Source: Piscinibacter caeni (lineage in GTDB: Bacteria > Pseudomonadota > Gammaproteobacteria > Burkholderiales > Burkholderiaceae_C). Taken from it: 64,000 nt of DNA. Both the position numbers and the translations under genes were made by a program. Position 1 is the stretch's first letter; each line of letters begins with the position of its first letter. Below the pieces are notes generated by a model. The model was not told where the DNA came from. It was given only the letters and a program-made list of their open reading frames with translations, and ran no database searches. Of the stretch, positions 41,677 through 50,153 are shown one piece after another. Location: contig KZ836106.1 of NCBI GenBank assembly GCA_003265685.1, positions 1 to 64,000 on the forward strand. The letters are read 5' to 3'.

Positions 41677-42498
41677 TCAGTACATCAGCCGGTCCGGCCG
41701 CAGGTCGCGCAGGATCGTCGTGGCGATCTCCTCGATCGACTTGTGCGTCGAGGAGAGCCAGGCGATGCCCTCGCGGCGCATCATCGCCTCGGCCTCGCGC
41801 ACCTCGTAGCGGCAGTTCTCGAGCGAGGCGTAGCGGCTGGCCGGGCGGCGCTCGTGGCGGATCTGCGCGAGCCGCTCCGGGTCGATCGTCAGCCCGAAGC
41901 ACTTCTTCTTGTACGGCGCCAGCGAGGCGGGGATGCGGCCGCGCTCGAAGTCGTCCGGAATCAGCGGGTAGTTGGCGGCCTTGATGCCGTGCTGCATCGC
42001 CAGGTAGAGCGAGGTCGGCGTCTTGCCGCTGCGGCTCACGCCGACCAGGATGACGTCGGCCTCGGCCAGGTTCTTGGCCGACTGGCCGTCGTCGTGGGCG
42101 AGCGAGAAGTTGATCGCCTCGATGCGATCCGTGTACTCCTGGCTCTTGGCCACGTCGGAGAAGCGGCCGACGCGGTGGTTCGACTTCACGCCGAACTCGG
42201 CCTCCAGCGGCTCGATGAAGGTGTTGAACATGTCCAGCACCATGCCGCGCGACTCGCCCTTGAGGATCGCCAGCACCTCGGTGTTGACCAGCGTGACGAA
42301 GACGATCGGCTTGCGGCCCTCGGCCTCGGCCGCATGGTTGATCTCGCGCACCACCTGGAAGGCCTTGTCCGGCGTGTCGATGAACGGCCGCCGCACGTGC
42401 CGCGTGCTGACGGCGAACTGGTTCATGATCGAGTTGCCGAAGGTCTCGGCGGTGATGCCGGTGCCGTCGGAGACGAAGAACACGGTTCGGTTGGGCAT
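41677..42498 (-). CDS. ppsR: PEP synthase regulatory protein (bifunctional kinase/pyrophosphorylase, DUF299)
   Basis: Switches PEP synthase off by ADP-dependent phosphorylation of a Thr and on again by phosphate-dependent removal. At 273 residues: N-terminal [18 protein letters not shown]-loop [16 protein letters not shown] (about 150-165), and C-terminal [22 protein letters not shown] 42498 matches the conserved start [14 protein letters not shown]. It is divergent from its target ppsA, 222 bases apart. Confidence 0.96.
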   Translation of the reverse strand: MPNRTVFFVSDGTGITAETFGNSIMNQFAVSTRHVRRPFIDTPDKAFQVVREINHAAEAEGRKPIVFVTLVNTEVLAILKGESRGMVLDMFNTFIEPLEAEFGVKSNHRVGRFSDVAKSQEYTDRIEAINFSLAHDDGQSAKNLAEADVILVGVSRSGKTPTSLYLAMQHGIKAANYPLIPDDFERGRIPASLAPYKKKCFGLTIDPERLAQIRHERRPASRYASLENCRYEVREAEAMMRREGIAWLSSTHKSIEEIATTILRDLRPDRLMY

Positions 42499-42553
42499 GG
42501 GGGCGGTTCCTGCGCGAGCGGCCTTGGGGGGCGATGATAGGCAACATCCCCCG

Positions 42554-42559
42554 TAGAAT
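42554..42559 (+). promoter_or_regulatory. -10 box (TAGAAT) of the ppsA promoter
   Basis: CCGTAGAATCCC lies between the divergent ppsR and ppsA and would give a ppsA leader of about 155 nt. The -35 is not clear. The ppsR promoter probably uses the TATCAT on the other strand at 42534-42539, so the two promoters would be back to back. Confidence 0.45.
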
Positions 42560-42644
42560 CCCGCCCCAAGACTTCCGCACCGCCGCAAGATGCACGCCAA
42601 AGCCCGCTCGACGCCGCCTGCCGATGGCCGCTCGCGGGTGCGCC

Positions 42645-42669
42645 CGACCCTCGAGCCGCGCTCGGGTCG
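42645..42669 (+). repeat. Strong hairpin in the ppsA leader
   Basis: CGACCC-(TC)-GAGC and GCTC-GGGTCG pair around a CGC loop: 10 pairs with one bulge, midway in the predicted 155-nt leader. No U-tract follows, so it is not an intrinsic terminator. It may affect mRNA stability or translation. Confidence 0.4.
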
Positions 42670-42720
42670 CTGCGGTGGCGACGTGGGAGCACCGGTTTTC
42701 CAACATCACGGAGCTTTCCC

Positions 42721-45135
42721 ATGTCCAACCCTCGCCTGGCGACCGCCCTGGTCGTCCCCTTCGATGAACTGAGGATGACCGACGTCGAGGCGGTCGGCGG
42801 CAAGAACGCCTCCCTCGGCGAAATGATCAGCCAGCTGGCCGCCTCCGGCGTGCGCGTGCCCGGGGGCTTCGCCACCACGGCGCATGCGTTCCGCGAGTTC
42901 CTGCGCCACGAGGGCCTGGCCGGGCGCATCGCCGACCGGCTGGCCACGCTGAACACCGACGACGTGCGCGCGCTGGCCGAGGCCGGCACGCAGATCCGCC
43001 ACTGGATCGAGACCACGCCGTTTCCGCCGGCCCTCGAATCGGCCATCCGCGCCGAGTTCGCGAAGCTGACCGAGGGCAACCCGGGCGCGTCGTTCGCGGT
43101 GCGCTCGTCGGCGACGGCCGAAGACCTGCCCGACGCCTCGTTCGCCGGCCAGCAGGAGACCTTCCTGAACGTGGTCGGCATCGACGAGGTGCTCGCCAAG
43201 ATGAAGGAGGTGTTCGCCAGCCTCTACAACGACCGAGCCATCAGCTACCGCGTGCACAAGGGCTTTGCCCACGGCGACGTGGCGCTCTCGGCCGGCGTGC
43301 AGCGCATGGTGCGCAGCGATCTCGGCGCCGCCGGCGTGATGTTCACCATCGACACCGAAAGCGGCTTCCCCGACGTCGTGTTCGTGACCTCGAGCTACGG
43401 CCTGGGCGAGACGGTGGTGCAGGGCGCCGTGAACCCGGACGAGTTCTATGTGCACAAGCCGGCGCTGAAGGCCGGCAAGCTGCCGATCATCCGCCGCAAC
43501 CTCGGCTCCAAGCTGATCAAGATGGAGTTCGCCTCGCCCGAGGAGAAGGCGAAGACCGGCAAGCTGGTGCGCACCGTGGACACCGCGCCCGAGCAGCGCA
43601 ACCGCTATTCGCTGACCGATGCCGACGTGGCCGAGCTGGCGCGCTACGCGCTGATCATCGAGCAGCACTACGGCCGCCCGATGGACATCGAATGGGGCAA
43701 GGACGGTGGCGACGGCAAGCTCTACATCCTGCAGGCGCGGCCCGAGACGGTGAAGAGCCAGGCGGCCGGCCAGGTGGAACAGCGCTACAAGCTCAAGGGC
43801 GCCAAGAGCACCGTGCTGGCCGAGGGCCGGGCGATCGGCCAGAAGATCGGCACCGGCCGCGTGCGCATCGTGCACAGCCTGGCCGACATGGACCAGGTGC
43901 AGGCCGGTGACGTGCTCGTCACCGACATGACGGACCCGAACTGGGAGCCGGTGATGAAGCGCGCCAGCGCGATCGTCACCAACCGCGGCGGGCGCACCTG
44001 CCACGCCGCGATCATCGCGCGCGAGCTCGGCATCCCGGCGGTGGTGGGCTGCGGCGACGCGACCGAGCGGCTCCAGAACGGCGCGTTGGTCACTGTGGCC
44101 TGCTCCGAGGGCGACACCGGCTACATCTACGACGGCCTGCTCGAGACCGAGGTCAGCGAGACGCAGCGCGGCGAGATGCCGTACTGCCCGGTGAAGATCA
44201 TGATGAACGTCGGCAACCCGCAGCTGGCGTTCGACTTCGCGCAGATGCCGAACTCCGGCGTCGGCCTGGCGCGGCTCGAGTTCATCATCAACAACAACAT
44301 CGGTGTGCACCCGAAGGCCATCCTCGACTACCCGAACGTCGATGCCGACCTGAAGAAGGCGGTCGAGTCGGTGGCGCGCGGGCATGCCTCGCCGCGCGCC
44401 TTCTACGTCGACAAGCTGGCCGAGGGTGTGGCGACCATCGCCGCCGCGTTCTGGCCCAAGCCGGTGATCGTGCGGCTGTCGGACTTCAAGAGCAACGAGT
44501 ACAAGAAGCTGATCGGCGGCTCGCGCTACGAGCCCGAGGAAGAGAACCCGATGCTGGGCTTCCGCGGCGCGTCGCGCTACGTCAGCGAGAGCTTCGGCGA
44601 GGCCTTCGCGATGGAGTGCGAGGCGCTGCTGCGCGTGCGGCGCGACATGGGCCTCACGAACGTGGAGGTGATGGTGCCGTTCGTGCGCACGCTCGGGCAG
44701 GCCGAGCGCGTGGTCGGCATGCTGGCCGAGCGCGGGCTCAAGCGCGCAGCCGCCGGCGGCACCGACGGGCTGCGCGTCATCATGATGTGCGAGGTACCGA
44801 GCAACGCCATCCTGGCCGAGCAGTTCCTCGAGCACTTCGACGGCATGTCGATCGGCTCGAACGACCTGACGCAGCTGACGCTCGGCCTGGACCGCGACTC
44901 CGGCCTCGAGCTGCTGGCACGCGACTTCGACGAGCGCGATCCGGCCGTCAAGGCGATGATCTCGCGCGCCATCGCGGCCTGCCGGGCCACCGGCAAGTAC
45001 GTCGGCATCTGCGGCCAGGGCCCGAGCGACCACCCGGACTTCGCCGACTGGCTGGCCCAGGAAGGCATCGTCTCGATCTCGCTGAACCCCGACACGGTGG
45101 TCGAGACCTGGCAGCGGCTGGCCGCCGCCCGGTAG
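42721..45135 (+). CDS. ppsA: Phosphoenolpyruvate synthase (pyruvate, water dikinase)
   Basis: Makes PEP from pyruvate and ATP for gluconeogenesis. At 804 residues: N-terminal ATP-grasp domain ([40 protein letters not shown]), swivelling phosphohistidine domain with the active His at residue 428 in [20 protein letters not shown] (the regulatory Thr lies two residues before it), and the C-terminal PEP-binding barrel ([31 protein letters not shown]). Regulated by the divergent ppsR product. Ends one base from the opposing moeA stop. Confidence 0.98.
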   Translation: MSNPRLATALVVPFDELRMTDVEAVGGKNASLGEMISQLAASGVRVPGGFATTAHAFREFLRHEGLAGRIADRLATLNTDDVRALAEAGTQIRHWIETTPFPPALESAIRAEFAKLTEGNPGASFAVRSSATAEDLPDASFAGQQETFLNVVGIDEVLAKMKEVFASLYNDRAISYRVHKGFAHGDVALSAGVQRMVRSDLGAAGVMFTIDTESGFPDVVFVTSSYGLGETVVQGAVNPDEFYVHKPALKAGKLPIIRRNLGSKLIKMEFASPEEKAKTGKLVRTVDTAPEQRNRYSLTDADVAELARYALIIEQHYGRPMDIEWGKDGGDGKLYILQARPETVKSQAAGQVEQRYKLKGAKSTVLAEGRAIGQKIGTGRVRIVHSLADMDQVQAGDVLVTDMTDPNWEPVMKRASAIVTNRGGRTCHAAIIARELGIPAVVGCGDATERLQNGALVTVACSEGDTGYIYDGLLETEVSETQRGEMPYCPVKIMMNVGNPQLAFDFAQMPNSGVGLARLEFIINNNIGVHPKAILDYPNVDADLKKAVESVARGHASPRAFYVDKLAEGVATIAAAFWPKPVIVRLSDFKSNEYKKLIGGSRYEPEEENPMLGFRGASRYVSESFGEAFAMECEALLRVRRDMGLTNVEVMVPFVRTLGQAERVVGMLAERGLKRAAAGGTDGLRVIMMCEVPSNAILAEQFLEHFDGMSIGSNDLTQLTLGLDRDSGLELLARDFDERDPAVKAMISRAIAACRATGKYVGICGQGPSDHPDFADWLAQEGIVSISLNPDTVVETWQRLAAAR

Positions 45136-45136
45136 G

Positions 45137-46411
45137 TCAGACCAGCCCGTCGAACGGCAGCACGTCGACCGCCTCGCCGGCGGCGACATTGCCCTGCCCG
45201 TGGTGCAGCACGACGAGGCCGTTGGCCTCGCTCATGCTGCGCAGGATGCCCGAGCCCTGGGAGCCGGTGATCTTCACCTGCCAGCCGCCGTCCGGCCCGC
45301 GCGAGACGATGCCGCGCTGGTACTCGGTGCGGCCGGGCTTCTTGCGGATCGCCTCGGTGCTGGCGGCGCGCAGCATCGGCAGCGGCTCGACCGCCGCGCC
45401 GCTCATCGCCAGCAGCGCGTCGCGCACGAAGGCGTAGAAGGTCACCATCACCGCCACCGGGTTGCCGGGCAGGCCGAACAGGATCGCATCGCCAATGCGC
45501 CCGATCGCCATCGGACGGCCGGGCCGCATCGCGATCTTCCAGAACAGCACGTCTCCCAGGCGCTTCATCACCTGCTTGGTGTGGTCGGCCTCGCCGACGC
45601 TGACGCCGCCGGAGGTGATCACCGCATCGGCGCTGGCCGCGGCGTCGCGGAAGGCTTGTTCGAGGGCTGCGGGATCGTCGCGCACCACGCCCAGGTCGAG
45701 CAGCTCGACACCCAGCCGCGTCAGCATCGCGTGGATCGTGTAGCGGTTGCTGTCGTAAACGCAGCCCTCGGGCAGCGGCTCGCCGATCGAGCGCAGCTCG
45801 TCGCCGGTGGAGAAGAAGGCCACGCGCAGGCGACGCCGCACCGGCACCTCGGCCCGGCCGAGCGAGGCAACCATGCCGAGGTCGGCCGGGCGCAGCAGCC
45901 GGCCGGCCTTCAGCGCCGGCTCGCCGCGTGCCAGGTCCTCGCCGGCGAGTCGCCGGTTGTCGCCGGTGCGCACCACGCCGGCCGGCACGATCACGCGCTC
46001 GCCGTCGAGCCGGCAGAACTCCTGCGGCACCACGGTGTCGAGCCCGGCCGGCATCACCGCGCCGGTCATGATGCGCAGGCAGTGGCCGGCCGGCACCGCG
46101 CCGTCGAACTGCGCGCCGGCGAAGCCGGTGCCGGCCACCGCGAAGGGCGTCTCGGCGTCGGCGCGCAACTCGGCGCCGCGCAGGGCGTAGCCGTCCATTG
46201 CCGAGTTGTCGTGCGCGGGCACGTCGATGGTCGAGACGATGTCCTCGGCCAGCACGCGGCCGAGCGCGCTGCGGATCGGCAGCTTCTCGACCGCCTGCAC
46301 CCGCGGCACCAGGCGTGCGATGAACTCCTGTGCCTGCGCGACGGGCAGCGCGTTCGGGTCGTAGCCGCTGACGCAGGAGGCGATTTCGGCCAGGGTCGGT
46401 TGGTCAGCCAT
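45137..46411 (-). CDS. moeA: Molybdopterin molybdenumtransferase MoeA (copy 1)
   Basis: Inserts molybdate into adenylylated molybdopterin. At 424 residues the four-domain MoeA fold shows [13 protein letters not shown] (about 65-77), [36 protein letters not shown], and [17 protein letters not shown] and [15 protein letters not shown]. Last gene of the leftward moaA-mobA-moeA operon, overlapping mobA by 8 bases. A second, clearly different moeA lies at 60.3 kb. Confidence 0.95.
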   Translation of the reverse strand: MADQPTLAEIASCVSGYDPNALPVAQAQEFIARLVPRVQAVEKLPIRSALGRVLAEDIVSTIDVPAHDNSAMDGYALRGAELRADAETPFAVAGTGFAGAQFDGAVPAGHCLRIMTGAVMPAGLDTVVPQEFCRLDGERVIVPAGVVRTGDNRRLAGEDLARGEPALKAGRLLRPADLGMVASLGRAEVPVRRRLRVAFFSTGDELRSIGEPLPEGCVYDSNRYTIHAMLTRLGVELLDLGVVRDDPAALEQAFRDAAASADAVITSGGVSVGEADHTKQVMKRLGDVLFWKIAMRPGRPMAIGRIGDAILFGLPGNPVAVMVTFYAFVRDALLAMSGAAVEPLPMLRAASTEAIRKKPGRTEYQRGIVSRGPDGGWQVKITGSQGSGILRSMSEANGLVVLHHGQGNVAAGEAVDVLPFDGLV

Positions 46412-47009
46412 GCGGGCGTTGCAGTTGCTGCAGGTCGTCGGGGGTGTTGGCGTTGAAGAAGGCCGCCTCGTCGGCAAACGGCACCTCGATGCAGCGATGC
46501 TGGGCGGTCCAGCGGTCGATCTTGCGCTGGCCGGACTGCGTGAAGCGCACCAGGCTCTCGAGCAGGCTGGTGCGCAGCAGGCAGAACACCGGCTGCACCT
46601 GCGTCGTGCCGTCGGCCGACTGGGTGGCGGCCATCGCGATCTCGGCGTCCTGCGCGGCCGCGGCGGCCGTCAGGCGCTCGACCAGGTCGAGCGGGAAGGC
46701 CGGCGTGTCGCAGGGCACGGTGACGAGCCAGGGCGTCTCGCAATGCTCCAGCCCGGCCAGGAAGCCGGCCAGCGGACCGGGGTAGTCGGGCAGGGCATCG
46801 GGCCAGACCGGCACGCCGAAGGACTCGTACGCGCCGAGATTGCGGTTGGCGTTGATCATCGCGTGGCCCACCTGCGGGGCGAGCCGCATCAGCGCGTGCA
46901 GCGCGAGCGGCAGGCCGAGGTGGTTCTGCAGGCCCTTGTCGACCCCACCCATGCGGCTGCCGCGGCCGCCGGCGAGCACCAGGCCGGTGATGTCGTCCGT
47001 GGGAATCAT
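46404..47009 (-). CDS. mobA: Molybdenum cofactor guanylyltransferase MobA
   Basis: Adds GMP from GTP to Mo-molybdopterin, giving the bis-MGD cofactor of DMSO-reductase-type enzymes. At 201 residues the nucleotidyltransferase loop is [19 protein letters not shown] (about 11-29), with Lys and Asp typical of MobA, and [13 protein letters not shown]. Start ATG 47009 overlaps the moaA stop (ATGA). Having mobA predicts bis-MGD enzymes such as nitrate reductase or formate dehydrogenase elsewhere. Confidence 0.95.
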   Translation of the reverse strand: MIPTDDITGLVLAGGRGSRMGGVDKGLQNHLGLPLALHALMRLAPQVGHAMINANRNLGAYESFGVPVWPDALPDYPGPLAGFLAGLEHCETPWLVTVPCDTPAFPLDLVERLTAAAAAQDAEIAMAATQSADGTTQVQPVFCLLRTSLLESLVRFTQSGQRKIDRWTAQHRCIEVPFADEAAFFNANTPDDLQQLQRPHG

Positions 47010-48130
47010 CCGCCGATGTAGTGCATTTCCACGCGGCGCTGCCCGCTGCCGGTCTCGGCCGCCTGCTGCCCGCGCAACTCGGAATAGCGGTCGCCGCGGC
47101 CCTGCCAGATCTCGCCGATCGCGGTGGCGATCTGGGCATCGTCCCAGCCGCCGCGCAGCAGCGCGCGCAGGTCGTGGCCGCGCTCGGCGAACAGGCACAG
47201 GAACAGCTTGCCCTCGGTGGACAGGCGGGCACGGTTGCAGTCGCGGCAGAAGGCCTGGGTGACGCTTGAGATCACGCCCACCTCGCCGGCGCCATCGGCA
47301 TAACGCCAGCGTTGCGCCGTCTCGCCCACCACGTTCGGGTCGAGCGGCTCGAGCGGGAAGGTTGCATGCAGGCGCTGCACCACCTCGGCCGAGGGCAGCA
47401 CCTCGTCCATGCGCCAGCCGTTGGTGGCCCCGACGTCCATGTACTCGATGAAGCGCAGCACCACCTGGCCGTCGAACTGCTCGCGAAAGAACCGCGCCAT
47501 CGGCACGATCTCGTGATCGTTGGTGCCACGCTTGACGACCATGTTGACCTTGATCGGCCCGAGGCCGACGCGGCGTGCCTCCTCGATGCCTTCGAGCACC
47601 TCGGCGACCGGGAAGTCGACGTCGTTCATGCGGCGGAAGATCGCATCGTCCAGCGCGTCGAGGCTCACGGTGATGCGGCGCAGCCCGGCCGCCTTCAGCG
47701 CCGCCGCCTTGCGCGCCAGCAGCGAGCCGTTGGTCGTCAGCGTCAGGTCGAGCGCCCGGCCGTCGGGCGTGCGCAGCGCGGCGAGCATGCCGATCAGCGT
47801 CTCGAGGTTCTTGCGCAGCAGCGGCTCGCCGCCGGTCAGGCGCAGCTTCTCGACGCCATGCGCCACGAACAGGCGCGCCAGCCGCGTGATCTCCTCGAAG
47901 CTCAGCAGCGAGGCATGCGGCAGGAAGGCGTAGTGCTTGTCGAACACTTCCTTGGGCATGCAGTAGCTGCAGCGGAAGTTGCAGCGATCGGTGACCGAGA
48001 TGCGCAAGTCGTGCAGCGGCCGGCCGAGGCGGTCGGCCAGCAGGCCGGTCGGCGCGCTGAGCCGGCTCGGCACGGCCGGCACCGCCGCGGCGTAGCGGTG
48101 GTCGGCCAGCGGGATGATCTTCTCGCCCAT
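47006..48130 (-). CDS. moaA: GTP 3',8-cyclase MoaA (radical SAM)
   Basis: First step of molybdopterin synthesis, from GTP to 3',8-cyclo-GTP. At 374 residues the N-terminal 4Fe-4S site is CNFRCSYC, and the second C-terminal cluster is seen in [28 protein letters not shown] and the internal LTTNGSLL are further marks. The C-terminus ends VEMHYIGG, the double-Gly end needed for activity. Heads the leftward operon. moaC is not in the window. Confidence 0.97.
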   Translation of the reverse strand: MGEKIIPLADHRYAAAVPAVPSRLSAPTGLLADRLGRPLHDLRISVTDRCNFRCSYCMPKEVFDKHYAFLPHASLLSFEEITRLARLFVAHGVEKLRLTGGEPLLRKNLETLIGMLAALRTPDGRALDLTLTTNGSLLARKAAALKAAGLRRITVSLDALDDAIFRRMNDVDFPVAEVLEGIEEARRVGLGPIKVNMVVKRGTNDHEIVPMARFFREQFDGQVVLRFIEYMDVGATNGWRMDEVLPSAEVVQRLHATFPLEPLDPNVVGETAQRWRYADGAGEVGVISSVTQAFCRDCNRARLSTEGKLFLCLFAERGHDLRALLRGGWDDAQIATAIGEIWQGRGDRYSELRGQQAAETGSGQRRVEMHYIGG

Positions 48131-48194
48131 GCCGGGATTGTGCCTGCGCCGCCCCGCGACCGCGGCGACCCCGGCGCGCGTGCGGGCAAGGTCT

Positions 48195-48272
48195 CAAGGA
48201 AACGCCGGGCCGTCCCAAGTTTCCTTGGCCCCCGCGGGGGGCGGGCCGGGCCTGGCCCAGCCCCGGGGGCGC
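48195..48272. repeat. Intergenic inverted-repeat element, very GC-rich
   Basis: CAAGGAAAC (48195-48203) and GTTTCCTTG (48219-48227) form a 9-bp inverted repeat. A competing short hairpin CCAAG-TTTC-CTTGG overlaps its right arm. To the right follow C/G runs (CCCCCGCGGGGGG, GGGCCGGGCCTGGCCC, CCCCGGGGGCG) that can fold in several ways, up to the stop of the leftward NlpC/P60 gene. It may end that transcript. It also looks like a dispersed REP-type element, but I see no second copy here. Confidence 0.45.
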
Positions 48273-48968
48273 TCAGAAGTTGGTGCGAAAGCGCTCGGCG
48301 TCGTTCACCGCGGGGCGCGATGTGCTGTCCGTTGCGGCCGCGGGCGCGGCCTGCGGCGGCATGGGCGGCACGGCCGGCAAGGCGGGCGCGGCCGCTGCGC
48401 CGTTCAGCGGCTCGGCGCGGCGGGCGCCGGTGAAGCGCTTGGTCCAGTAGGCGAGGCGCATGTCCTCGATGCGCACTTCGCCGCCGGCGCGCGGGGAGTG
48501 GATAAATTTGTGGTCGCCGATGTAGATGCCGACGTGCGAGAAGGTGCGCTTGAGCGTGTTGAAGAACACCAGGTCGCCGGGCTTGAGCTCGTCGCGCTTG
48601 ACGCCGACGAGGCCGGGGGCGCTGGCCTGCTCGTCGGCGCGGCGCGGCAGCACCAGGCCGAGGCTGCGCTCGAAGATGTGGCGCGTGAAGCCGCTGCAGT
48701 CGAAGCCGTCTTCGGCCGTGCTGCCGCCGCGGCGGTAGCGCACGCCGAGGAAGTTCATCGCCGCGAGCACCATGTCGGAGGCCTTGTCGCGCACCTGCTG
48801 GACGAGGCCGCTGTCGGACGGCGCGGCCTGCGGTGCATCGAGCAGGCCCTTCTCGGCCAGCATCCGCGTGATGGCGTCGCCCTCGGGGGCGCCCCAGGCC
48901 GGCGCGCTGGCCAGGCCGAGCGCCACGACGAGCGGGGCGAGGCGGCGCAGGGCGGGGGCGGCAGGCAT
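48273..48968 (-). CDS. NlpC/P60-family (C40) cell-wall endopeptidase, exported
   Basis: A 231-residue precursor with a signal peptide (PLVVALGLASAPAWGAP). The NlpC/P60 domain spans about 65-175: catalytic Cys in DGFDCSGFTRHIFE, catalytic His in FSHVGIYIG, and the third residue near KFIHSPRAGGEV. Such enzymes cut peptidoglycan stem peptides between D-Glu and diaminopimelate. The C-terminal 40 residues are Ala/Pro-rich and not conserved. A well-formed promoter ends almost at the start codon, suggesting a leaderless or near-leaderless mRNA. Confidence 0.9.
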   Translation of the reverse strand: MPAAPALRRLAPLVVALGLASAPAWGAPEGDAITRMLAEKGLLDAPQAAPSDSGLVQQVRDKASDMVLAAMNFLGVRYRRGGSTAEDGFDCSGFTRHIFERSLGLVLPRRADEQASAPGLVGVKRDELKPGDLVFFNTLKRTFSHVGIYIGDHKFIHSPRAGGEVRIEDMRLAYWTKRFTGARRAEPLNGAAAAPALPAVPPMPPQAAPAAATDSTSRPAVNDAERFRTNF

Positions 48969-48976
48969 GGGCCGGC

Positions 48977-49006
48977 AGCTTACGCGCCGGCGGCGACCTG
49001 CGTCAA
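48977..49006 (-). promoter_or_regulatory. Promoter of the NlpC/P60 gene (TTGACG - 18 - TAAGCT)
   Basis: On the leftward strand -35 TTGACG (49001-49006) and -10 TAAGCT (48977-48982) are 18 bases apart. The predicted start near 48970 leaves only about 2 bases before ATG 48968. Confidence 0.55.
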
Positions 49007-49101
49007 CCCGAAAAGTCCTGTTCTGGCAGGCACTTGCATCGATTTGTCAAGGTTTTCCATGGGGCTGCGCTATCGTTGCCCCATCGACCAGGAGACGAAC
49101 C

Positions 49102-50082
49102 ATGTTCAAGGCCTTGCTGCTGGAAAAAAGCGAGGGCGGCGTGCGGGCCGCGGTGCGCGACGTCGACGACGCCGGGCTGCCCGAGGGCGACGTGCTGCTG
49201 CGCGTCAGCCATTCGACGCTCAACTACAAGGACGCGCTGGCCATCACGACCCGCGGCCCGGTGGTGCGGGCCTGGCCGATGGTGCCGGGCATCGACGGCG
49301 CGGGCATGGTGCTCGAGAGCACGCATCCGGCCTGGAAGGCGGGCGACGTGGCCGTGCTCAACGGCTGGGGCGTGGGCGAAACCCGCTGGGGCTGTCTCGC
49401 TGAGCGCGCACGGGTCAAGGGTGACTGGCTGGTGCCGCTGCCGGCCGCCTTCACGACGCGCCAGGCGATGGCGATCGGCACGGCCGGCTACACGGCCATG
49501 CTGTGTGTGCTGGCGCTCGAGCGGCACGGGGTCAAGCCGCGCGACGGCGAGGTGCTGGTCACGGGCGCGACCGGGGGTGTGGGCAGCGTCGCGGTGGCGC
49601 TGCTGGCCAAGCTCGGCCACCGCGTCGTCGCCGCCACCGGCAAGGCCGGCGAATCCGACTACCTGCGTCAGCTCGGCGCCGAGTCGGTGATCGACCGCGC
49701 CGAGCTCGCCGCGCCCGGCAAGCCGCTGCAGAAGGAGCGCTGGGTCGCGGTGGTCGATGCGGTGGGCAGCCACACGCTCGTCAACGCCTGCGCGCAGACC
49801 CGCTACGGCGGCGTCGTCGCTGCCTGCGGGCTGGCCGGCGGCGGCGACTTCCCCGGCACGGTGATGCCCTTCATCCTGCGCGGCGTGACGCTGGCCGGCG
49901 TCGACAGCGTCTACGCACCGCTGGCGCGCAGACGCGAGGCCTGGGAGCGCCTGGCGCGCGACCTGGACCCGGCGTTGCTCGAGACGATCGCCGCCGACAT
50001 CGGCCTCGACGAGGTGGTGGCGCAGGCCGCGCATTTGATGGAGGGCAAGCTGCGCGGCCGCGTGGTCGTCACGATCGCCTGA
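49102..50082 (+). CDS. acuI: Acrylyl-CoA reductase (AcuI/YhdH family MDR oxidoreductase)
   Basis: Zinc-free medium-chain reductase that reduces acryloyl-CoA to propionyl-CoA with NADPH. At 326 residues: N-terminal MFKALLLEKSEGGVRAAVRD, STLNYKDALAITTRGPVVR, the nucleotide loop VTGATGGVGSVAVALLAKLG (about 155-174), and C-terminal EGKLRGRVVVTIA. Start ATG 49102 has AGGAG upstream. The following gene makes propionyl-CoA from propionate, so the pair fits detoxification of acrylate-type intermediates and entry to propionyl-CoA metabolism. YhdH-type quinone reductase is the alternative name. Confidence 0.88.
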   Translation: MFKALLLEKSEGGVRAAVRDVDDAGLPEGDVLLRVSHSTLNYKDALAITTRGPVVRAWPMVPGIDGAGMVLESTHPAWKAGDVAVLNGWGVGETRWGCLAERARVKGDWLVPLPAAFTTRQAMAIGTAGYTAMLCVLALERHGVKPRDGEVLVTGATGGVGSVAVALLAKLGHRVVAATGKAGESDYLRQLGAESVIDRAELAAPGKPLQKERWVAVVDAVGSHTLVNACAQTRYGGVVAACGLAGGGDFPGTVMPFILRGVTLAGVDSVYAPLARRREAWERLARDLDPALLETIAADIGLDEVVAQAAHLMEGKLRGRVVVTIA

Positions 50083-50153
50083 CCGTCAGTGGCCCGTCAG
50101 CGCGGCCGCATGAAATCCGCGCCGGATCGATCACATCAGCAGGAGACATCAGC

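Noticed and set aside
49044-49076. TTGTCA and TATCGT as a promoter for acuI
   Set aside because: Spacing is 21 bases and the -10 is weak; not enough to call.
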